NCBI GenBank assembly: GCA_005765155.1
Contig: VCCP01000006.1
Location: 632,501-696,500, forward strand
DNA from: Zelopaecilomyces penicillatus
Taxonomy: Eukaryota; Ascomycota; Sordariomycetes; Hypocreales; Pseudodiploosporaceae
Direction of reading: 5' to 3'
DNA length: 64,000 bases
Shown here piece by piece: positions 55,897-64,000 of the stretch. Numbering within the stretch: the stretch's first letter is position 1; each line of letters starts with the position of its first letter. The notes under the pieces are model-generated. The model was not told the origin of the DNA. It was given only the letters and a program-made list of their open reading frames with translations, and made no database searches. The translations under genes were made by a program, and so were the position numbers.

Positions 55897-57744
55897 GGCG
55901 CCAGTAAAGGAAAAGGAGCACAGGTAAGCTGCAATTGTGGTAGTTGGGTTCGAATAAGGGGCCAAGAGCCCGTAAGCATTTAGTATAAGCCTTGCTCTCC
56001 GAGGAGGGTGAGAGAAAAAGAAGCACGGCAAGAGAGAAAGACTTGTTGGAGATGGTGGGCTTTTCACATCGGCAGGTCGAACCCGTAGTTTCCTTCAGCT
56101 GGCAAATCAAGCAACAGGTAGCGGCTGAAGGTGGCTCTGTCAGGCGCAAATGAAGACTGGTGGCGCTATTGGAACGCAACAGATGCAATTCGACTACATA
56201 ACCGGAAGCTAATGCAGCCTTTTTCTCGCGGGACTGGAGGAAACTGGCTTGCGTTGAGCCAATTGTGGAGTGATTACAACCCTAGCACTCGGCCATGTCT
56301 TTGACGGTTATCCACTCCAGCCCTGTGGCCAACCGCAATGCCGTTCGTTGTTTGTTTGCAGGAAGGGAGAGGTGAGGGGCATCATGAGCAGGGGGTGGCA
56401 GGCGTATCAGTTTGGACGTGTCGAAGAGAAGATAACAACATGGCAGATAGGCAGCTCATGTGTGAGCTTTGGCTGTTTCTGGCATCCATCTTTCAAGCGA
56501 AAAGTACCATAGTTCCGCTCACTCATCCGGGGAATCTAACCCAACCTGTCCACGTCTCGGGGATATGTGAAGAGTCTCGATCAAATAGCGTTCGATCGTG
56601 AGAGAGGATCTGTAATGGTTGCTGTCGTATAGATGCTGCTGCCATGGTTAGGTTCCTAGATGTGAGACAAAATGAACCATCACCAGTCGAGAAAGCGGGT
56701 GCACATCCCCCACAACGTCAACACGCCACGTCGTAGCCTATGATCCCTCCCAAAAACAAACTTGCAAAGCAGCGGGCTTGCGAAAGCACACTGTGTCGCA
56801 TACTCTCCAGATTCCAAATATTCGTGGATGCAAGAGGTAATACATATAACCAAGCGCAAGGGGGTTGCGGAATAGAAAAACCTGCTGATGTATCGATTGG
56901 GTTGGATGCGTTGGTGTCGTGTCGTGACAGTTGAGGGTTCCTTCTCCAGGCGCTCTACAGTGGGGGTGTCTGTTATTAGGTGTCCAGGTCTTGGCATCTG
57001 CCATTTTGATCTGATCGTGATGCAAACTGCCGCACACTAGGACAATTACCTACATTTACCAACCCCATACATAACCCTAGATGGAAGGACTTCATCAACC
57101 GGACGATCGTTGCATGTGCCAAGGGCAGGGTTAGTAGACGAGTACATAAATATCTGCATGGTGTCTCACAACCCAACAGGCGGTGCATTGGTGCCCATTA
57201 GTCTACCGACTTGCATACATGCTTATGAAGGAAAGATTGCATCAATATCCATTACATCCAATAACACACGGCGGGTCAATTTCCCCCTCCCTCGATAACC
57301 AGAAACTCGGGCGAGGCGTTCGATAATGTGCCATTTGGCTGGGCCCTAAATCATCAGCCGTCTCCAATCAAGTCGTCTAGATGAATCTAGCCTTATATCA
57401 CGAATGGCTATGCCCTTTCCCATGTTTGGGAACTCCGGGCTTGAGGCTGAGATCTAGAAAACTTTGACGCAACTCCTGCTTGTGAACATGGCTGCTTGTA
57501 GTTAAAAATATCATCACATGATGCAGATTGATGCCTCGTATGGCGTATTATTCTGTAGAATAATGAATTCCTGTCCCGATGTATTTGCCGTTAAAATGCT
57601 CAACAGGGATCACGCTACCATGCTATGAAGTAAAGCGAAGCAACATCAAACGCCAGCCAGTCAGGCTCTGCAGGCAAAACAAAACGCCTTGCTTTCCACG
57701 CCTCACAAGCTTCTCTCCCAAAGGAAAATGAAAAAGCAAAACAC
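55897..57744. other. Intergenic region (1.8 kb)
   Basis: Between two minus-strand genes. It should contain the promoter of the monooxygenase gene and the 3' flank of the TAPT1-like gene. All open frames are short and lack motifs. I see no repeat family, tRNA or structured RNA. Confidence 0.45.
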
Positions 57745-60700
57745 CTACCAAATGCGCTTTGCAACCATCTCGTATCGGAACACGCCCTGGTAATCACTCT
57801 CAGGCTTTGCTGCCTTATCATCAAACCCTGCTCGTTTTCCTGAACCTTTGCCGCCCTTCAAGCCCTCCGACTTGTCTGCCTGAATCCATCGCTGTCGGTC
57901 CTCTCCGACTTCCACATGCCCAAACCCGCCGACTCTTCTTCCCGTAGCATCATAGTTATTCTGCTCAGCCTTTCCATGTGCGACCAGGTTCTCCTTCTGC
58001 TTCATCTTTGCGTATCGGTTGCGAGCGTACTTGAGCAGCACCATTCCTAGTAGTAGTTTGAGGATGAGGAGTACGAGGAATATGATGAAGAATACAACAA
58101 GCATCGTCACAGACGCAATCACGTCGTCAGATGTCCAAGAGTACCAGGAACGAAGGCTTCCGTAGGGATTTCCATATGTGGCACGGCCAAGCGAATCCCG
58201 AATGAGTGAATCGAAACGGTTCAGAGCAGCTATAATCGCTGGGGATGTGGGCACAGCAGACTCCTCAGTAAGGGACGTCTGGGTCGATGGGGGAAATGGC
58301 ATCGGTACGTGGACAGCAATGAACATGTTATATGTCTGAACTGAGGCACGTATGAACAAGCATGAAAGAGGGATCACAGCAAGACCCAGTCTCCGAGTAA
58401 GAGACGGACTCGTAAAGGCCTGCAATGATTTGATTAGAATTTAGAAACTGATTCACAATAAGAATGCACTCACGTTGGTATAGTAATCCTTACAAAGGAT
58501 ATCCAATGTCCTGCTGTAAAAGTTCGGCTTGATATTGTTGAATTTTGTCACATATGCATGCTTGATAGTGTCCACCAGCATTTCACTGCCAATAACAATG
58601 AGAAACGGGGACAAGACTTCTCCAGACATAAGCCAGGACGGTAACACGGTAAAGCTGTGCGGAAGTATTGATGGAGGATGCAATGGCTCGGCTCGGCTGG
58701 AACCAGAATCTCCCATTTCATCACCGCCAGCACCTGGTATCGACAGACCTCCAACTTCAACAAAGTTTCGCATGCCGATGATCAGGAGCATGATCCATAG
58801 ATGGAATCGCTCTACAATGTCGGCGCATGTCAACTGAAAAAGATTATCCTTTTCAAAGCGCTTGAAAACCGTGCTTTTAATCTCCACAAACTGGTTAGAT
58901 AAGAGCAGAGTCAGCAACGCATTGGAATACGAATTGACCGCTACGTTCAGTGTAATAACTTGGTAGTAGAGTGCAATCGAATGAAGACAACAGTACAACA
59001 ATGCGAGCAGAAACATGCCAAGTGGCAGGAGAACTTTGGAGCGACCAGAGGCATTCCGAGAGAGAGTTTCCGTGCTAAAAAGACACTCTAGAATGTCTTG
59101 GCCTAATGCAGAGAGAAGTCGATCACTGACTTCCAAGATGTTGTATACAACATACAGCTTGATCGCAGACTGTGCGCGTATAAAATGGTACATCCTGCTT
59201 GCATCCAGCCTCATCAATGCGAGAGAGCTGCAGATGATGACGGCCCCTTGCAAAAGATCCGCCTTGTGAAACGCAGACAGACTCGATGCCACCGACTTGG
59301 TCCTGCGGTGACGGAAGGTGCCAGACTTTGGCCCAGGATTGCGCTTCTTTTGCGAGGACTTTGATTCTTCGCCACCTCGAACCCGTGAGTTGACGCGCGA
59401 TACATTAGGTCGCTGTCTTAAGCCAGGTGGCCCAGCCCCATCTATGGATCTCTCGCTAGCTCTACTACAGCTACGCGATCGAGAATCGTCAGACACGTCG
59501 CTCACGCTCCGAGGTCGACCAGTTCGCCCGCGCTTCCACAGCCTTCCCATCCCGGTCCAGACATAGCCGATGAGCCATTTGATCTCCTTGGCAAGCAGAT
59601 ATGCCCACCACCGAACCAAGACACCCAAGGCGAAGATAAATCTGATGGGCAGAATAGTGAAAGTGTACAGCCATGCGTCCAAGCACGCAACAGCACCAAA
59701 ATTTAGGGTCCGCTCCAGATATGGCGGTATGAGCAACACGTTTTTTAGACGCTCAAACTTCGCGGCATGTGATTCATAAGGGATGTCGTTGCAGTGAGGT
59801 TGATGTATGTACAATGGGCTTGGGCGCTGAGCAGCCAATTCAAGCTGTAGGTGTGTTGGTAATGACATTGGAGGGAGCGGGATCAATGGTGGAATTGGCG
59901 AAGCTGCCCGCCTGCTGGGACCGGGAGGCTCCATCTGTATCGGTGGTGTCGCCAGAGCAGGCGGTCCCATCTTGATTGAAGGAGACGGAAGTGCCATGTT
60001 CGCCATCCCATTGGCCCCATCAAAGTTCAAATGCAGATCCTGGGGTCGCGGGGCTGGTTGGAATGAGAATCGTCGTGGGGATGAGGAATAAGGTGGGGGG
60101 TCCATATGCTGAATCCGACTTGTCGGAGGAGTCGAGAGGGGTCGCGGTGCCAGAGCAGATGGCCGTGTTGGATCTCCAGCTAGCCAGGCGTTAATGTCAC
60201 TTGCATTGTAGGCTATTTCACCCTGATGAGATATGTTGTGGTATAGGAAGTCAGGTTGCAGTGATAGGGATTGACGTATGGCGTCCCGCTGCTCTGAAGA
60301 GACTGCGGCCTGCCCTGGGTTGAGGGAACGGCGGGGCGGTGGTGCCATAGCAATCGGTAAGGAATCGGGTGAACTGGTCAATCTCTGCATGTCTGCAGCC
60401 GATAGCTTCTGCACGCTGTCCTGGCTATATGTCTTCTTCATTGCGCGGCTGCTAGAGCGATGTCTCGCCAAGGTGTTCTCCCCGCCATCTGTTCTGCTCG
60501 CCGGTCCATAGTCAGAGACGGTCTTTGTCGTCATAGAAGTCGCATGCTTAGAGCGTCCCCGTATAGGACTCCTGTCCCTATGAAGGCCATCCTCCTTTGC
60601 ATCCGGCCCTGTTTGCTGCTGCTGCTGCTCTGGTGGGAAGACTGCCGCCGCCGGCGTAGTCAGAGCGCTGCCATTTGTAGATGTCGTTGTCGTCGACGTC

Positions 60701-60777
60701 GCTGCCGTCACGGCGGGGGTCGGGGTCGAGAAGGACGGCACAGGACGGGGACTGATTGGATCCGCAGACACTGCCAT
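57745..60777 (-). CDS. EMP65: TAPT1/Emp65-family ER membrane protein
   Basis: Two exons on the minus strand, 60777-58474 and 58419-57745, with a 54-base intron, giving 992 residues. The first 340 residues are Pro/Ser-rich and probably cytosolic and disordered. From about residue 340 the conserved TAPT1 domain appears: ERLKNVLLIPPYLERTLNFG, LDAWLYTFTILPIRFIF, HKADLLQGAVIICSSLALM, MYHFIRAQSAIKLYVVYNILEVSDRLLSALGQDI, LYYQVITLNVAVNSYSNALLTLLLSNQFVEIK, STVFKRFEKDNLFQLTCADIVERFHLW and EMLVDTIKHAYVTKFNNIKP. Several membrane helices follow, including one near the C-terminus (TMLVVFFIIFLVLLILKLLLGMVLL). A Ser/Arg-rich insert lies between the first two conserved blocks. Yeast Emp65 forms an ER complex with Slp1 that protects soluble proteins from degradation; vertebrate TAPT1 acts in axial patterning and cilia. 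The start is the first ATG; an upstream UUG/GUG run is not used. Confidence 0.92.
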
Positions 60778-61495
60778 CACCAAGCCCTTATGTTTGCATT
60801 ATGTTCTGAAGGGAGACTGCGAGCTCACGACGTGCGAAAGTTGCAGACAGGTTGGGCAGGGAGGTTTTTTTTGTTTGGGACAGGTTGAAGCAATGGAAGG
60901 TCGGTCGGTCGCCAAGTCAGCCCTCGGACAGGAAGTGGCTTGCAGCTAACCACTAGTAGTGGGGCAGACGGGCAGACGGGCAGCCGTCGTGCGCTGGAGG
61001 TGCAGCCAGCCGGGTGCTCTGACGTACAGGAACACTGCTGACGGGCGCTATACACCACCTGTAGGCTGCAGGTGTCGTAACGTCGTTATGTGGCATCTGG
61101 AGGTTAACCTAGAGGATGTATTCCCCAGGGGTTAACAGCTCAGGCTTGAGTTAAAGATTTCTTCCCAACACCTTATGCTTCTTTGTCTTTTTGTAAGTGT
61201 TTCAGCATTTCCAATATCAAACTTATTGGAATTGGTGTTACACAGCCGATGAGGTGACACTAGATATACCAGGTGCTTCAAGACACAGGACCTAAAAACA
61301 CGCATCATGGGAACGCCAACTACCTACCCAATTCAATCTGTCTGTAACACAGACATTACACAATGACGAAATGGCCATCTATTAGGTATATCCCAGTCTA
61401 ATTCAGAGACGGAAATCTACTATAGACAGAGTACATATACACCACCCCTTCCATTCCATTCACATCAAGCTGCGCACCCGCCCCGCCGCCCCGAG
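60778..61495. other. Intergenic region, TAPT1-like gene promoter
   Basis: About 720 bases between two minus-strand genes. A short tandem GGGCAGAC unit repeats near 60962-60982. The rest shows no gene or structured RNA. Confidence 0.5.
60962..60982. repeat. GGGCAGAC short tandem repeat
   Basis: Two full copies and one partial copy of an eight-base unit lie in the upstream region of the TAPT1-like gene. It is a minor simple repeat. Confidence 0.65.
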
Positions 61496-62582
61496 TCACG
61501 CATCCTCCAAATGCTCATCAAACCAAGCCACAGCCTGCAAAAACGCCTGCTCCTTTGCAAACTTCTGCGCCTTCACCTTGAGATCCCCACGGACCGCGAA
61601 GCCGTGCTCGACGCCAGAGTAGAGTACAATCTGAAACGGCTGCTTCGTCTCAATGAGGATCTCCTCTGATCTGTGGCGCTTCTCCGTGGGGAAGATGGAG
61701 TCCGTCTGAGCAGCAGCAATGGATAGCGGGCCGGCGATGGCGGCGAGCTCCTCCTCTTCGACAAAGGACGGGTGCGCTAGGAAACCGGCGTTGATGCCTT
61801 CTTCTTTCAAGAAGCGTACGACATACTGCGAGATGTGGAAAGTCAGACAACTGTGAGACACCATAAAGGACATCATCTTCAAATAGGATGAAATGCCCCA
61901 AAAAGGAAAAGCCACTACGCGATGTTTGAAAACTCACCTTAGCGCCAAAGCAGTAACCGACAGCTCCAATCTTCTTGATTCCCATTTCCCGGAGCGCCTG
62001 AATGCCCTTTTTGACAATGGGATCAACATACGCCGCCGTGTGCGGGTTATTACCGTCCGACCCATTTTGGAACCAAGCCATGAGGTCAAAGCCCAGCGGC
62101 CGCTCCGGCTTCAACGCATCCCCGTTGAAAAGATCAGGCACCAGGGTCGTGTAGCCCTTGGCCGCAAACAGGTCCGCCATGAGCTTGCTGTTTTGCCAGA
62201 TGCCGTAGACATCGGGCAGATAGAGGATACCGACGCCGTTGTGAGCGGTGCTCTCGGGAGGGGTAGCTAGATAGGCATCGATGGTGCTTTCGATCTTGAT
62301 ATTTTTACCTGTGGGCTCGCCTCTAAGTGATGTGTTCAATTGATTTGATTAGTTTTTTTGTTTTTGTTTTGAGTTTTCTTTCAGATGGATAATGTATGAG
62401 AGATGATGAATGGATGGGATTTGGTGGAGTCTGCTAAAGATATACCCTTCGAGTAAGGTGAATGAAGGCAATGTTGGGGATCATATGGAGTGCAAATGAG
62501 GGGCATTTCGGTGGGTAGGCAGTCTAACATACTCGTAAAGGCTTCCGAGAGTGCAGCATCGGCCAGGGGGGTGGGACGCCAT
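61496..62582 (-). CDS. Dienelactone hydrolase family protein
   Basis: Three exons on the minus strand: 62582-62533, 62322-61938 and 61825-61496, with introns of 210 and 112 bases, giving 254 residues, the usual size. The N-terminus MASHPPGRCCTLGSLYE-GEPTGK is rebuilt across intron 1 and matches the family. The alpha/beta-hydrolase fold follows with ILYLPDVYGIW, GYTTLVPDLFNGDAL and the nucleophile elbow GYCFGAK (Cys141). The triad is completed by D187 in AAQTDSIFP and H219 in SGVEHGFAVRG. A Cys nucleophile in G-x-C-x-G is the hallmark of dienelactone hydrolases. Bacterial enzymes act on chloroaromatic-derived lactones; fungal relatives are cytosolic and of unclear substrate, so the lactone role is a family-based inference. 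The ATG has a CATCATGG context. Confidence 0.9.
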
Positions 62583-63335
62583 GATGTTTTTTTCTGGTTA
62601 TGAAATTTGAATTGAGTTTATAAGAGTGCGAGAGCAGCTGAGTGGTCTATGAGGTTGAGTTTTGCGTGGATGGTTGGCTCCAAGTTCTTTTATAGATGCC
62701 GACATTGATGGGGTAGTGAGTGGTATCTCCATTAAACACCGATAAAGCCTAGCTCAACACCTCAACAGGATCGCTCCCCAGGCGCCCAAACTGACATTAC
62801 AAATTCTCGCCCACAGGTGCCATTATGTCTCCGAGCCACCAAATACATGTAAAAACCCCATGCCATCCAATGTCGGCCTAGCTCGAATCCGACCAATTGC
62901 CCCTTTGGGCTTGACAGAGCACAAGCCGACCGTTGCGTTCGCAGGATTACGGAGATAATTGACATCACGGGGAGTAAGTGGCAAAGTACCCGGAATCGGA
63001 ATAGAGACGTGGATTTCGGTACCGACGTTTCGTGCACCACTATTTCCTCAAAAAGGTATGGAAGGATAACACTCTTAACAAAGTGCCAGCCTCACTTTGG
63101 TAATGATGTTGCTGCACAAGATGCCGCAGTCAATCTTGCTATTTCCAAGTAAACGTCATATCGCGTTTCGCTAGCATTGTACAATCCTGCTCCTTTCGGG
63201 GTTCTTCATGAAGCGTAAGCAGCCGAAATACCCGGGCTCGTCTTACCCAAATATCCACAACTCCTCGAAATACGGGTGTGGTTTCCACAACGTCTATGCG
63301 GGGAATGAAGCTCAACTGCTGCATTGAGCGATGGA
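62583..63335. other. Intergenic region at right side
   Basis: 750 bases between two minus-strand genes: promoter of the dienelactone hydrolase gene and 3' flank of the next gene. No open frame with a motif. Confidence 0.5.
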
Positions 63336-64000
63336 TCATTTCGAACGCAAGCCTTTTGGTTTTCGCTTCTTGAAAACAACAGGACCAGGGCCAGCCTGAT
63401 CTCCGCCCTCTGTTTTTATGGGAGTGTCAGAGGTTGATTCCCCCGTTGCTGGTGGGTTTTCCGTTAACCCCTGGGAATCAGTGTCTGGCTCTGCCTTGAT
63501 GACATCCTCTCCCTTGATCTCTGATTTTACATCGACCGATTTCTTGTCTTCTTCCTCCGCCTTTATGTCTGATTTGTTCTCGTCTGCAGGTGCTAGTTTA
63601 AGCGGTATCGTTCCACTTAGGAGCGCATCGAGCTCCTGGTCTTCGTCTTGCGGTACGGATTTGGAGTCGCGGCCCCAACGCTTAGGCTTTTTGAAAAGAC
63701 CACGCACCGCCTCTTCTTCATCCCTCCTTTCCTCGGTCTCCTCACGCTTCCTCACACCACTAGCCCGGGCCTCAACCTTGGCTTCTGAGTCTCCTTGTTT
63801 GTTTGATGTCTCAATGACTCGGGTGCTCGTGACAGTCCATTCGCCTGGCATTGCCATTTCGGGTCGCAAGTCACTAGGCATGGCAACACCCAGTGCAGCA
63901 AGCTGTTCCCGTTGAGTTTGCAGTTGCACCTCCGCTGGTTTCGCCGGGGGGCCATTGCGGCCAGCTGAGCCCGAAGTTTCTGACGATGCGGGGCCAGAAA
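63336..64000 (-). CDS. C-terminal part of a probable U1-type zinc-finger (WBP4-like) protein, cut by window edge
   Basis: The frame is open from the right window edge to a TAG at 63336-63338, so the N-terminus and any zinc finger lie outside. About 220 residues are visible. They begin with a Ser/Gly/Pro linker, then VQLQTQREQLAALGVAMPSDLRPEMAMPGEWTVTSTRVIE, a basic block GVRKREE, the FKKPKRWGRDSK segment, EDQELDALLSGTIPLK, an acidic/lysine-rich stretch and the basic end VVFKKRKPKGLRSK. The 'LAALGV.MP.D.RPEMAMPGEW', 'GVRKR' and 'LDALL' blocks recall fungal U1-type zinc-finger proteins related to the spliceosomal WBP4. That link is from memory of the pattern and not certain. It is probably nuclear and RNA-processing related. 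Confidence 0.6.
   Translation of the reverse strand, partial: SGPASSETSGSAGRNGPPAKPAEVQLQTQREQLAALGVAMPSDLRPEMAMPGEWTVTSTRVIETSNKQGDSEAKVEARASGVRKREETEERRDEEEAVRGLFKKPKRWGRDSKSVPQDEDQELDALLSGTIPLKLAPADENKSDIKAEEEDKKSVDVKSEIKGEDVIKAEPDTDSQGLTENPPATGESTSDTPIKTEGGDQAGPGPVVFKKRKPKGLRSK

Noticed and set aside
56040..56110. GGTTCGA-like element on the minus strand suggesting a tRNA B box
   Set aside because: The flanking bases do not form a T stem or acceptor stem, and no A box is found at the right distance.

Overview
The window looks like euchromatic chromosomal DNA from a filamentous ascomycete, most likely a Sordariomycete and plausibly Hypocreales. This is inferred from short GT-AG introns (54-210 bases) with CTAAC/CTAAT-like branch sites, CA-rich bases before start codons, pyrimidine-rich leaders, and fungal families such as Zn2Cys6 regulators, a DUF7702-like membrane protein, Blm10, Srp40 and Kap123. 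I find no bacterial operon, CRISPR array, rRNA, convincing tRNA, transposon or secondary-metabolite cluster.

Layout, left to right. 1-4148 is a long non-coding or leader stretch. 4149-5825 (+) encodes an unrecognised basic, proline-rich protein. 7916-13952 (+) is the proteasome activator BLM10. 16816-18947 (+) is an ADA2/ADGF-like deaminase. 19608-20906 (-) is nucleolar SRP40/Nopp140, divergent from 21828-23402 (+), a C3HC/Rsm1 zinc-finger protein, which converges on 23564-24856 (-), a mitochondrial EngB-type GTPase. 26598-27751 (+) is an AlkB-like dioxygenase converging on 28056-32136 (-), a HECT ligase with an AZUL zinc finger. The HECT gene is divergent from 33107-34815 (+), the 60S factor REI1. 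36733-37722 (+) is a secreted-type single-pass membrane protein. 38726-39968 (+) is an AYR1-like reductase. 41170-44409 (+) is an intronless von Willebrand A plus RBR-type ligase.

The right third holds a DUF7702-like membrane protein (44915-45842, -) preceded by a small membrane-protein ORF overlapping it as ATGA; a Zn2Cys6 regulator (46720-48066, -) divergent from a membrane-anchored LysM protein (48672-49211, +); importin KAP123 (49700-53330, +); a flavin monooxygenase (53909-55896, -); a TAPT1/Emp65 membrane protein (57745-60777, -); a dienelactone hydrolase (61496-62582, -); and the C-terminal part of a probable U1-type zinc-finger splicing protein running off the right edge (63336-64000, -).

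Most genes are housekeeping: protein turnover (BLM10, HECT, RBR), ribosome biogenesis and import (SRP40, REI1, KAP123, EngB), nuclear factors and lipid or redox enzymes. Their proximity is ordinary fungal gene order, not a pathway. Exon models were built by hand from splice signals, reading phase and family conservation. The least ordinary items are the vWA-RBR protein, the ATGA-overlapping small ORF, the membrane LysM protein beside a regulator, and the ADA2-like enzyme with an altered active-site motif.
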